Assembly: GCA_032358255.1 (NCBI GenBank)
Contig: JAULBX010030375.1
Location: forward strand, 62,001-126,000
DNA length: 64,000 bases
Reading direction: 5' to 3'
Source: Heterotrichella gracilis
Lineage: Eukaryota > Sar > Xanthophyceae > Tribonematales > Xanthonemataceae
This document shows positions 20,689-31,391 of this stretch, one piece after another. The notes under the pieces are model-generated. The model was not told the DNA's origin. It did no database searches and saw nothing but the letters and a program-made list of their open reading frames with translations. The position numbers and the translations under genes are program-made. Positions within the stretch are counted from its first letter, which is position 1, and each line of letters opens with the position of its first letter.

Positions 20689-23651
20689 CTAGACCTCCTT
20701 CAGATCCGCCTCCTGGATGCGGTACACTTGGCTGGGTGCAGTGGATGCCACCACCCCCACCGCAAACTTGCCGATGAGTGAGTGGGGCAGCGCGGGGTGG
20801 CCCCTGAAGGCGGGGTTGTCTGGCTGCCCGTCCGCGCACAGTATGGGGAAAATGCGCAGCTCGTTGATGCGGGTGGGGCTGGTTGCAAATTCGCTCTGCG
20901 GGCGGGGGGGGGGGGGGGGGGGTTTGTGAGGGCTNNNNNNNNNNCCCCCCCCCCCCCCCCCCCCGGATGTGGAGGGCTAGAGGAAATCCTACGGTGAATA
21001 TTTCCAGGGCAGTTTGTTAATGTTGGGGGCAGCAGGGTTTGGAATTTAGGGTTTTAATCAAGGATTACGAAGCGGTGCGCAGCTTATTGATGCGGGTGGG
21101 GGCTGGTAGCAGACTAGTAGTTGTGACAGGGTAGATGTGACAGAGTCCCGTCTGACTGTGGAGTGTACATCAGCGACCCTCAACAAGTGAGTGACCTGTG
21201 TCAACTGGTTTCATAGCCACGATCTCTTGCCCATGTCCTCTTCACAAGGACACGTTTCAGGGAACGCACGCTCTGAACCAGCCGATGCAGATGACAACCC
21301 TCTTGAGGGTCCACCCCTGTAGAGCCCCAGGCACTCAGTAAGATGAGAATCTGACGTGGCCATCCCCAGCCTTTCTACAGCCCACGTCATTACCACCTAC
21401 CCCCACCCCCACCACCTACCTCGAGCGCTGACCACCTCGTACAAGCATGCAATGGGCACACACGTCTGCCCCCCTTCCCCACCCCGACCCCACCCCAACA
21501 TCCCTGGGAAGCGCTGACTACCCCATAAATGCATGCAATGGCCACATACGCTTGCCCATTTCCCCTCAACCCCCACACACCACCCCACCCCCCACACCCA
21601 CCTGGAATGCGTTGATTACCCCGTACAGGCATGCGTTGGTGACGGACAGCAGCGCCATGCTGGGGATGACGCAGTTCTCACCTGAGGATAGGGAAAAAAA
21701 ATCGTTTTAGCTTTATTGCTGGTTTACGGGATTTATTCCATGCTGGGGATGGCGCAGGTCTCCCCTGCAGAGCGAGGAGGGAGGGGGGGTAAAACACGCT
21801 AAATTGTCCACAATCCACTACTGCATTTTCTGTTATGATCAACTTCATGTCATTACGTGCCAAGGGTAAATGCAATTCTCGCCTGTGTGTAATGGGTCAG
21901 GTTTGGTTAGATAGTAAGTATAATCATTATATGCATGCAGAATAATCATACGAAATGAGTTCTGCTGGTACGCGTGCTGCATGTTTCAGCTCTGCAGTGC
22001 ATGCGGCTCCCTGCGGCCATCTACCCGGCAACCCCATGACATGTTGCACCTTTTCCCCCAAGTGGTGGGCTACCCTGGTGGGCTATAATGCTGTATGTCG
22101 GCGCCGTGCATGCAGGAGTGCACCTGCAACAGAAGACCTAGGGCACAAGCGCATGCTGCCCCTCAACACTACACCCAAAACCACATTCGCCCGGTGACGG
22201 GGATGCCAGGCGTTGGCTAATGCAGGGTGCTGTGCGATAGGAGCCGCCCAGACTTAAACCGTGCTAATCACTGAGCCAGAATGCATCTATGTAAATCTGG
22301 TCGGGGCCCTGGTGCCAGCCAGTGGCCCCTTAAATACACCTCTGTGCGTCCCCTTTCTTCCTTTCTTTCTAGATCAATGGTACACCTATTCGTCCACCTA
22401 CCCAGTCCCCCGGTGACAAAGTTGTAGCTGCTCTCGGGCGAGGCCACCACCAGCGGCAGCAGCGCCTGTGCAAACACAAGGTGGCACTCCACGCGGTCCT
22501 GGATGGCTGCCGCAAAGTCCTCGCGCGTGGCGTTGGACATGGTGTCTGCAGGGGGGAGGAAAAGCATTCAATATATTGACATCATAGACTACTATTTTAA
22601 GGGGGTCACATAGATAATTATTTTCATGGATACATATTTCTTATTCAATGGGGTGAGGTAATTTAAAACAGAAAATTAAATGTGTGGGTTAACCCTGGGC
22701 AAGAATCCACCAAGCTATGGCGCACAGTGAGCCCAGCAGACGCGCTGTTTGGCTGAGGAATAGCGTAACTTGCACTGCCTTGGGCGTTGTACCCCTGTGC
22801 ATGCGCCTCAACACTGGTGAACCTTCTCCTTCGCCTTCACCTAGGCCTACCACTACATACGTCAGTGTGTCGACACCTAAACCCTAAGCCCTGAACCCTA
22901 GGCCTTCAACTACAACACCCTGGGAAGTGCAGCCGCCAGTGCAGGGGCTGGGTTGAGCCAAATGAATATAAATATACCTAGCCTGGAAGTGGCAACAGTG
23001 CAGATGGGCCATTTAGCACCTACCAAACTAACTCACCTGGAGGGGGTACCCCAGCCATAGAGCTGATCACGATGTCAATGGACGTGTACTTGTCCTTGAC
23101 ATAGGCAGCCACCTGTTGTGCCCCGTGGATCTCGCCATAGTGCGCCACAGTCATGTCCAGCTTGGAGGTATCCACCCCTTGGAGGGCAGCCAGCAGCCTC
23201 TTTTTGGAGGGCTCCGTGCGCACCGGGGCGATGACGGTTGCCCCCTCTTCAAGGAACACCTGCACGAGGGCAACAACGGGACGGTTATCTTTTTGGTGTG
23301 CTGAGTTAAACCATTGGTTTGTCGCAACAACCTGCCCTGGTTCCTATGTGAACGTTGAACAAGTGACAACAGTGATGGGTCAGGGCGATGGCAGTTGAAC
23401 AGATGCTCTTCTTCCAGGACCACCTATGACAGACAGCACGGGATAATAAGGAGGATAGACATAGCAGATATGGGGCTTATGACATGCATGCCAACAAAGG
23501 CTACCTCGGGGGAGGAGCACTAGCCAAGCCTATGGGAGAGCAACCCTAGCAGGGGCAAAAGCTGAAACCATGTGCCCACCTTTGCGATGCCGCTGCCTAT
23601 GGTGCCTGTAGCCCCAGTCACCACCGCCACTTTGCCGTCGAGCCTGCCCAT
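20689..23651 (-). CDS. Short-chain dehydrogenase/reductase (SDR), atypical
   Basis: Five minus-strand exons close in frame: 23580-23651, 23037-23259, 22402-22545, 21602-21681 and 20689-20895, giving 241 residues. The start MGRLDGKVAVVTGATGTIGS holds the TGxxxGxG nucleotide-binding motif. VFLEEGATVIAPVRT supplies the second strand, where Arg after the strand suggests NADP(H) preference (inference). VISSMAG sits where NNAG/NSSAG is expected. SYNFVTGGLGGEN is the strand before the active site. The expected catalytic YxxxK is YGVIN (NACLYGVINAF), so the Lys is replaced by Asn. The C-terminus SEFATSPTRINELRIFP is consistent with the fold. Dehydrogenase activity is doubtful and the substrate is unknown. 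Intron 4 holds a sequencing gap (10 Ns) between G and C homopolymers immediately before the last exon. Confidence 0.85.
20904..20965. other. Assembly gap of 10 N flanked by poly-G and poly-C
   Basis: A G run (about 20904-20922) precedes 10 Ns at 20935-20944, which are followed by a run of about 20 Cs. The facing G and C tracts look like a homopolymer or hairpin that stopped sequencing reads. The true length is unknown. The gap lies in an intron, so the protein model is not affected. Confidence 0.9.
21415..21645 (-). repeat. Three tandem copies of the SDR exon 4 end
   Basis: The plus-strand pattern GCGCTGA-(C)-ACC...GTACAAGCATGCAATGG recurs at about 21424, 21512 and 21609. Each is followed by CACAC and C/A-rich intron. 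The copy at 21602-21681 is the in-frame exon; the other two lie in the downstream intron. Confidence 0.75.
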
Positions 23652-25011
23652 CTTCGCTGCTAATCTACGGAGCCTGCGCGGCGCGGATAGGGGTGAAATC
23701 CCTTGCAGTTATGGCATTTGGGGGCATGGCATGGCCAGCTAGTCAATCCCACATCTTGCCAGCTGTTCTTTCGCGAGCAAAGCAGGTTTATGCTATCGTA
23801 ATAGATACCCGTATATGTTGGTAACGTGTACAACAGGACGGTTTGCTCTCCCTTTCATTCGGTGCGATGGCTGTGGCACGTTTTGGCTGAAACGTGGTAA
23901 ACGTGACCCCGCCAATGCACCCAGACACACGGCCTGCAGCGACCCTGGTGGTTTGCAACTCACCCGGTACCTTAAGACTTGGCTGATCGTGACACCGTTA
24001 ACACCACCCACAGTGCGTCTCTCTCGAGGGTTTGAGCTAGGTGATTGCTTGTAGCGTGGGGTGCACGTGGGGTGGGGTGTTTCGCCTGCAGGTGGTGGGT
24101 TGGGGCAAGACGGTGGCAAAGCACGGCTGGTGATGCTCTCGGGATATGAGGACAGAGAGGCGAAGATGGACAGGAAGAGAGGCGTTTCACGAGGTTATTT
24201 AAGAGGTTTGCGGTAGTGATGGTCAGACAATCTTGCTTGAAAACACGACACCTGTTTCCGACCTGCCCTCCCACGATAACCATAACTTGCCTCTCAACAT
24301 ATGCATGCATCTGCAGCAGCCAACCATGGTTAACCACCAACTGCAGCTATAAACCCTGCCAGCCCAATGCCCCGGACTGTGCCTCTGCTATCCGCCTCGC
24401 TTTGACAACAAAGCCTTGGTACCATAGTATTGAATTGTAGCTACTCTCTACCGTTTGTGTGTCTCACGTTCTTGTGACCAGACACAGGTCTGTCCCTTCA
24501 CACAGAGCTAGGTAGCAGCAACCTGGTCAACCCCCTTTGGTAAAACGCGAAAACGACTTCCAAACTGTCCAGCATCAGGGCAGATTAACCCTGTGGCTCA
24601 CGAGCACATTCACAGTAAAAGCCACCATCTAGTAACATAACCACTCAGCACCACAGTACTGCCAGCCGCGGGTTCACAGTAGCCAACCCCTTTACCAGTT
24701 GTGCGCATTGCCACACACCGATGCCCGCAGGCTCACAGTAGCAGCCACCCCCACCGCACTGGCAGCCACCCCCACCCTTCAAGCTGGTCCCTTCCATCAG
24801 TTCCATCCACTGGTGAGCCTACCCCAGGCCTGCACAGCCACCACCACCACCACCACCACCATCCATCTGGCCCTTTCCATCCACTGGTGAGCCTGCCCCA
24901 GACCTGCACAGCCACCACCACCACCACCACCACCACCACCACCATCCATCCATCTGGCCATTTCCATCCACTGGTGAGCTTGTCCCAGGCCTGCACAGCA
25001 GGGCAGGCGCG
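23652..25011. other. Divergent spacer upstream of the SDR and bL31-like genes
   Basis: Both genes start away from this 1.36 kb stretch. No supported ORF is present. From 24690 to 24990 it is repetitive: a unit with TTTCCATCCACTGGTGAGC and CAGGCCTGCACAGCCACCA is present three times and carries CCA triplet runs. This array is adjacent to the bL31-like start codon and may be its 5' UTR or promoter. Confidence 0.45.
24785..25010 (+). repeat. Tandem repeat with CCA triplet runs upstream of the bL31-like gene
   Basis: Three units begin with CCATCCACTGGTGAGC and contain CCCCAGGCCTGCACAGC or CCCCAGACCTGCACAGC. Two carry expanded (CCA)n tracts at about 24838-24862 and 24911-24946. The third unit runs into the start codon at 25012 without a CCA tract. 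Confidence 0.85.
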
Positions 25012-26118
25012 ATGCCCAAGAAGGGTATCCACCCGCTCATGCGCACCATCACCGTCATCCTGCGCAACGGGGCCAGCATACAGATGGGCACCACCATGCG
25101 GCGGGAGATCCCATACATCCTGCAAAAGGTACGTGTGTTAGGGTTCAGGTTTAGGTGTTGTGGCCCAGCTACATCCTGCAAAATGTGTTAGTAATTGCTT
25201 GTTGTGCCCTGCTCCAAGCACGCACGCATCCCTCTGCTTAGCGCCAAGTGTCAGCTTTTGCATAAGGTGGGCGTGCTTGCCTGTTGTGGACCGTGCTGCG
25301 CGCACACGCACAGCCCTCTACAACGCAACGTCAATCCCACGACACTGCATATGCATGCATAGAGTGCATGGCGAGCACCAGACAGCTGCGCAGCAGACAA
25401 TTGCTACTGGACAACCAATCGCAGCCCCGCCAGCTGCAACCACCTCCTCAACACCACCCCGCGCACATATCCATACCAGCGCCACCCCCCACCCACCCGA
25501 CACACCCACCCTCCGCCACATCCAACCCGCAACCTGCAAAATGCACAACAAAACGAATTCACACAACCTCTTTAGGATGTTGGGTTCATCACACAAACTG
25601 GGGGCACTCTACTGTGCCACTAACCACCGCAAATGGAAGCCTGAAGCAATCACGCCAAATGTAAATTCTAACCCCTTAGCCCTTCCCGCAGTACCCTACC
25701 GACCACCCCAAATTATAAACCTTGTCAACCACCCAAACCATAAGCCCTACTCTGGCCGAAGGACCCCACCAACCACCTTGCCTGCACTGCAGAGGGGATT
25801 CATTCCGCTCCATAGTCCCTTGCACCCTTTTGGCCGCAGGACCCCTCTAACCACCTCCAACCCTACAGCCAAACCCTACACCCTGAACTTGGCACCTCTC
25901 TGCCGGCAAGGACCCACCAACCACCCTATACCCTATTCTACGCGCAGGACCCCACCAACCACCCTGCCTGGACGGGCGCAGCCGAGGGGCTTTCAGCGGA
26001 GGACGAGCGTGTGAACAAGTTCTTTTCGCGCTATGAGGGCCTTGACCTGACCAGCCAAGACGGCCCGGAGGAGGCGGGCAAGGGGGGGCGCAAGGGGAAG
26101 AAGCAGGAGGGGAGCTGA
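25012..26118 (+). CDS. bL31-like organellar ribosomal protein, probably mitochondrial
   Basis: Two exons, 25012-25128 and 25948-26118, join at AAG|GAC to give 95 residues. The start MPKKGIHPLMRTITVILRNG matches the bL31 N-terminus (KKGIHP then a beta strand and NG turn). After the intron comes DPTNHPAWTGAAEGL, then VNKFFSRYEG and a Lys/Gly-rich tail. NHPxW...FxxRF is characteristic of zinc-less bL31 forms. bL31 bridges the two ribosomal subunits. No separate presequence is visible ahead of the KKGIHP motif, so targeting is inferred only from family resemblance. The 820-base intron holds three or four decayed copies of the exon 2 start (GGACCCCACCAACCACC). Confidence 0.7.
25762..25965 (+). repeat. 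Decayed copies of the bL31 exon 2 acceptor region
   Basis: GGACCCCACCAACCACC-type phrases occur at about 25765, 25840, 25910 and 25948. Only the last, preceded by CGCGCAG, continues in frame as exon 2. The earlier copies sit in the intron and some keep a nearby AG. Confidence 0.8.
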
Positions 26119-26904
26119 GGGCGCGCCATGCAGGGGGGATACTAGAGTACTACAGTAGAGTACTATACTAGAGTACTATACTAGAGTACTATACTAGAGT
26201 ACTAACTACTCGGCTACTAGCCAGGGCGTGCCGCAGCCAGCAGGGGAGGAGGGGGGGGGGCTGGGGGGCAAGGGGAAGATATTGGAGGGAGGCTGACGGG
26301 GCGGAGCAGCTATGGGTGGTGAAGGGTTCACGGGGGCCAACAGCTTTACTGAAATACTGACTTTCAAGCAACCCACCCGTGGCGGGAGTGGTCCCAGGCT
26401 TTGAACGCACGACTCCTACATCCAAGTGGCCAATATCTTGACCTGAACCCCATGCGATCGCGCAGTGCCACCCAGTCTGGTAGGGTCTGAACTGGGGCTC
26501 TAGGCTAGCCTTGTAGCTCAGTTTGGTACCATCACCACCGCCACAAAATCCGTTCCTGTTGACACAGACTTACGATTTTGTCTCGTTTACAAATGTTACA
26601 CTGCCAGACCATGCAGCACCTGCCAGCAGTGTGCCTCTCGCATTGTAAACAGTGTCAATTCAGACCGAGTCACTCGCGAGGCCTCAAAAACCCAAAACCA
26701 TAAAACCCTAAACTTGTACCCCTAGGGGCTGGGTCTTCCCCTCCCACCCTCAGGCTGAGTTTTAGCGTGGCATCGATGACCATGCATGCCCAGGAAAAAG
26801 GGGAAATTAAGAAAGAAAGGGTACGCACAAAGGCAAGCCCGGGACAATTCTAGCTATTATTATCGGGGGCAGCGCCCCCCCCTCCCTCCTCCTCCCCTCC
26901 CCAG
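26119..26904. other. Spacer between convergent bL31-like and ShK-AKR genes
   Basis: It holds a 13-base minisatellite at 26141-26207. At about 26510-26530 it has an A-box-like TAGCTCAGTTTGGTA with no convincing partner B-box or cloverleaf. No supported ORF. Confidence 0.5.
26141..26207. repeat. Minisatellite, five units of 13 bases (ACTAGAGTACTAT)
   Basis: Five nearly perfect consecutive copies of ACTAGAGTACTAT lie just after the bL31-like stop codon. Each unit holds the palindrome AGTACT, so the array can fold on itself. Confidence 0.9.
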
Positions 26905-29900
26905 TCATTGCCCCCCCGCGGCCCCCTCCTCCCCCCCCTCCCCAATCCCCTCCAGGTCATCCACCTTGGCCACCTCCTCCACCCCCAGCACAAAATTCAG
27001 GTCGAGATTTTGGCGCATGCGCGCCTGGTTAGAGGAGCGGGGAATAACGGCCTGCATTGGTGGAAATAAAAACTCAAAAAGTATGTACAAACCCAGGTCC
27101 AGGTTCTGGCCCATGGTTAGAAGAGTAGGGGATGACGGACTGCAGGCGTGGAAAATTGTACAGATGCCATTACCAGTGACAATATAGACCATTTTGTGCA
27201 TTGCTTGAAATTCAGGGCTTAAAGTTGGAGGAGCGGGGGATGATGGCATGCAGGGTAGGAGGGACAACCAACGAGTGGAAATCAAACAGAATAGTTGTGG
27301 TACATGCAACATGAAACCCTGGCCGCAGTGCTGGAACAAATTAGGTAAGAAATTTGCCATGGGAAATAGCGTGAGCCGGCCACACACACCCACCACCACA
27401 TCCTACCCCCCACCGCACCTGGCCATGCTGCAGCGCCCACCGCAGCACCACCTGCGCCGCGCTCTTCCCATGCTTTGCCCCAATCCCCTTCATCACCCCG
27501 TTTTCCAGCACAGGGTTCCCCCCCTTGATCACCCCCCACTGGGTGCCGAGGCTGCTGTAGCCCTGGAACTGGATGCCGTTCAGCCGGCAGAAGGCCTGGA
27601 TCCCTAGGTTAGGGTTTAGTGGGTCGGAGTTGAGCTGGACCACGGAGGGTTTTGTGTGCGCGTAGCTCAGCAGCTGCTGGAGCTGGTCCAGGTCGAAATT
27701 GGAGACGCCTGGAAGCGGGGAATTTGGTGGTCAATGAGTGGGCATGGGTTTGTACCAAGTGGCACAACTACAGTACAGATAAAATAAGCAAGGGCACGGT
27801 TCCCAGGCTCCCCTCTCCGCCCCCACCTAGCGATCTGATGTTCCCCTGCTGCTGCAGCTGCTCCAGCGCCCGCCAGCTGTCCTTCCACGTGCCAGCTGGC
27901 GCCTTGTCGCACAGCGTGCCCCAGCACTCGGCATAGTGCAGCAGGAACAGATCCACATAAGTGGTGTTGAGGTCAAGGAGTGTGTGCCGGAACTGGGCCA
28001 GGGTAGCATCATAGCCAAAGTGGCGCGGGTGGAGCTTGGAGGTGAGGAAGATGCTCTCTCGTGCCACGTGGCTGTTGCGCAGGGCCTGGCCCACCAGGTC
28101 CTCCCGGTACCACTCCCGCGCCTGGCACAAGGGGAAAACATCAGGATAAACCCTACCAGAACCCCAGTTCAAGCAGTGCCAAAGGCTACACAAGGGTTCA
28201 CCATCGACTCACACTGGTACAGCGCTGCACTCTGTTCAGCCAGCCACAAACCCTACCCAAGGGTTCCCCCCCCCACCCCCCCCCCACCTGTGCACTGTCC
28301 AGTAGCCGGTAGCCTGCCTCCAGCGCCCACTCCACTGCCTGGCGGGTCCCCTCCCCCAGGCCTGCAGTGCCAAACCCTATCAAGGGCATTCGGTAACCAC
28401 TGGACAACTGCACCTGGGGTGTGCACAGGAAAATGAGGGTGAGAGTGAGGGATGGGATGCGGGGATGACGCTGCAAATATGCTGTTATATCTAGGCACAC
28501 TCAGTGACCCACGTCTCCTTTACTCATCCACTCCCATGCCCGCCCCGCCCGCATTAAATGAACCCTCAGGTTTCCCCACCTTTGTCCCCCACTTCCGCCT
28601 GGTACACCCCGCACACCCGGCAGGCCTTGCGGCAGTTGGGGACATGAAAGACGGGTTGCCCGCACACTCACCCAGCGCCCGCCACCGCTCACACCACCAC
28701 CTTGCCCTCCACCCTAGCACACTCCATGCCACAAACGCAGAAACTCTTCCCAAAACCCTCTAACCACCCACCTTGTCCCCCACCTCCGCCTGGTACACCC
28801 CGCACACCCGGCAGGCCTTGCGGCAGGTAGGGAACATGAACGAGGGGTTGCCCGCACACTCGCCCAGCGCCCGCCACCCCTCACAGCTATCGCTGCTGTC
28901 TCGACACTTGACGGAGGGTACCAGGGGTGGTGGTGGGGGCGGAGGGGGGTCCCCACCCACCCGCAGCGCGTCGTGCTGGTGCGCCAGGTTGCCGTCTGCA
29001 GGGGTGGTGTGTGAGTGTGTTTGGAGGGGCATGTGAGTGTGGAAGCAGGGAGGGGAGTGAATGCATGTGCACACCTGCGTGTGTGTGTGTGGTGCTTGTG
29101 GGGGGTTTTGCATCAAACCATGGGTGTATGCAAATGGACCCCTCCACTTCAGCACCCACCTGCCTCCCCTGCTTGGCCCCTGAGCAGTGCCAGTTCCCGC
29201 TCCCCCGCAGCGTCCTCATCACACATGTCACAACTCTCCTGCGGGTGGGGAGGTGGCGGGTGCCAGTGTGGGGCTATGGATGTGGGTGGGCAAGGGCGTG
29301 GGTGGGATGGTTGGTGATGGTGGTGGTGGGCGGTGGGATCAGGGGTGTGCTGATGTCACACCCCCTGTGCGCACAGCGCTGTGTGGTGCTGACATTATGG
29401 TGTTGTGTAGGGGAAACAGTGGTACTTCGGTGGAGGTGAACGTGGTATGTTTATTCGGCGCTGGCTGGTGGGTGTGGATCGACAAGTAGTGCAGATTTAA
29501 AGTATTAAGGGGGGTGGAGGGGGGGTGGAGGGTACAGCAGCGCACCTTGCACCAGATGCGCATCTTTTCAGTGTCGCACTGCCCTTGTGCAGCCCTGCGG
29601 GGATGGGGATGCGTGTGGGGGCCCCGGCAGCAAGGGGTGTATACAAGTATCAGTCTACAATGACAAGCACGCTTACCGACCGACACCACAGGCTACCGTA
29701 CATACACTGAATAGTATTTAAACCAAGGGTTTGCACCCACCCAGCGTGCCACCAAAACCCTTTACCAGGGTTAACCCCAGTACTGTGCGTTATGCACACC
29801 AGTAAATAGCTAGTAGCATAGAAGAGGTCAAGGCGCCTTGTACAAGGGTTGGTTCCAGCATGCATACCAATGCACGCATAACAGCACTAGGTGGGAGCTG

Positions 29901-30287
29901 AACCCCGGACCGGTGTGCATGCATAAGCACACCCACATGCATATGCATGCATTATACCATGGCACCCTGCATGCACCCCCCGTACCACTCCGCGCAGTGC
30001 GCCAGCTTGTCTTTGCACTCCTCCTCCTCCTCCCCCAGCGCCCGCCAACCGCCGCCGTCCGCCGCCTCGATCCGCGTCAGGCTCGCCACCCTGCTGCGCT
30101 TCCGTGACCCACCACCGGTGCCATAGCCCGACAGGACCCGGTCCGCGCTCCGGTTGAGCAGCAGCAGCGGCACCATGACGAAGGCGCACACGAGGGCTAG
30201 GCGGCAGAGCCCGGCGGCGGCGCGATTGGAGAGCCTGGGGCGCCAGGCGGGGCGCTTCTTGCTCGCCTTGGGCCTGTTGGCTAGCAT
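26905..30287 (-). CDS. Membrane-anchored protein: two ShK domains fused to an aldo/keto reductase
   Basis: Eight minus-strand exons close in frame: 29977-30287, 29546-29594, 29160-29238, 28772-28995, 28288-28413, 27827-28121, 27419-27708 and 26905-27051, giving 506 residues. Residues 1-60 are basic, with one hydrophobic segment (CRLALVCAFVMVPLLLL), a type II signal anchor. ShK 1 runs from CKDKLAHCAEWY through GQCDTEKMRIWCKESCDMC and is split by two introns. A linker with a Pro run leads to ShK 2 (DSCEGWRALGECAGNPSFM then CRKACRVCG). The AKR barrel starts VQLSSGYRMPLIGFGTAGLG. The catalytic tetrad is visible: Asp in DSAQ, Tyr in EWYRED, Lys in LTSKLHP and His in FLLHYAECWG. AVIPRSSN is the cofactor-binding loop. 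A lumenal ER/Golgi reductase is inferred. ShK modules in algae more often accompany prolyl 4-hydroxylases, so this pairing is unusual. It could also be two genes misjoined, but the codon phases agree across the joint. Confidence 0.78.
27030..27255 (-). repeat. Three copies of the AKR terminal exon start (VIPRSSN)
   Basis: On the minus strand, AVIPRSSNQ (27051 downward, the in-frame exon), SVIPYSSNH (about 27152-27118) and AIIPRSSNF (about 27250-27215) lie in tandem, each behind a CAG or CATGC. The two upstream copies are intronic decoys or potential alternative exon starts. Confidence 0.8.
28560..28695 (-). pseudogene. Near-identical but frameshifted copy of the second ShK exon
   Basis: This matches the authentic exon at 28772-28890 over more than 110 bases, including the GECAGNPSFM and CRKACRVCG coding parts. 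It is one base shorter between the FM and CRK codons (CCAACTGCCGC against CCTACCTGCCGC), which breaks the frame. It lies in the intron between the ShK and AKR parts. It is among the least diverged exon copies in the window, so it is probably recent. Confidence 0.8.
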
Positions 30288-31391
30288 GGTGTGTGTGGGG
30301 TGTGGTGGGGAAATCACCCCATTGCGTGCGGGCGGGGTTCAGCAGGGGTGGGGATGGGCATTGTGGGCCGACAGGATAGAATCAAGGGCACTGCAACTAT
30401 TAGGCTAGTCGTGTGGGACGTGCATGCATTGCTGCCAACAGGTGGCAGGGTCTCAAGATGCCAAGTGGGCGATTCACATTTGGGCCCACCACAACAATCA
30501 CCGTGGGTGGAGTTTTCTACCAGGCGTCCATATTCCAAGGTGCATGCGTTGGGAAGGGCAGCTCCTGCTTTCTAAGCGCTGCCTATCAGCAATTGACCCC
30601 TGGGCATGATGGGCACCCAGTTTACCCCTCGTAAGCGTTTTTGTACCCTTATCCCTTGCCACTTGGCGGTCAACCTGGCTGGGCTCGAGTGCCCGGCTCG
30701 TTACAAGCTTGCTGTACGTAAAACTGCGCCTCTTGTCAAAACGCCGCAGCGGCGTAGTGTTCTGGTGTATCATCGTATCGTGCCTCACGTATCTGTTGCA
30801 AACCGTTCTTGCAAACTTGCAGCTGTCTTGCCTGCAGGCCCGCCGTGCTGTCAACCGGGTGCCATAAACGTCAGCTGCAACTTTCGAACCGCTGATCTAC
30901 TATCACCAATCGGGTTCTGCTAGCGCTGAGAAACACCAACCAGCAACGAGTGTTTTGGGAACTCTTGTCCGTGACCTTCCATACAGTGTTCTGCTGACTG
31001 CATAAGGCAGGCCCACGCAAGGTAATTGAACCGGCTCCGGAGGATTATGGCGGGAATGGCAGTTTGAAAGTGTGCCCAGTTGCCTCGGAAAGACGGTTTG
31101 CTGAGCGCAAGGCACAGTTGGAGTTTGAAAGTTGCAGCTTAAAGGGGATGGCGCCGCGTAGTGCAAGGGCGTGCATGTGACGGATGTGGACGATGCTTAC
31201 AGCTTCATGCATGGCTGCTGACGCCAGCAATGGGCGTTAGTCACAGCTGGTATTCTCCCTTGTGCCTGCAACTCTCCATGGCCTGCTGATTCCATGGCCT
31301 GCTGATTCTTCCAAAGCAGTGCAGTGCGGCGCTGTTCTATCCTGTCCAGTAGCTGCCTGTTTTGCCCACGGCGACGCTGCCTTGTCCCAGG
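30288..31391. promoter_or_regulatory. Divergent intergenic region, ShK-AKR and tubulin cofactor A
   Basis: About 1.1 kb between two diverging start codons, holding both promoters by position. No conserved ORF. GC content is lower than in the coding regions. No motif is called. Confidence 0.4.

Noticed and set aside
22205-22290. Minus-strand TGGCTCAGTGATTAGCACGG, tRNA/SINE-like
   Set aside because: Only one box-like phrase, a poor B-box and no second copy with a shared tail found; too weak to list as an element.
24838-24946. CRISPR-like array suspected from regular CCA blocks
   Set aside because: Eukaryotic context, no unique spacers of constant length; these are triplet expansions inside tandem units.
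25160-26014. Plus-strand 284-codon frame over the bL31-like intron
   Set aside because: It is carried by C/A-rich repeats and CCCTA phrases with few stops, is out of frame with both bL31-like exons and shows no domain.
26505-26600. Possible tRNA gene from the A-box-like TAGCTCAGTTTGGTA
   Set aside because: No matching B-box at the right distance and no acceptor or T-stem pairing could be drawn.
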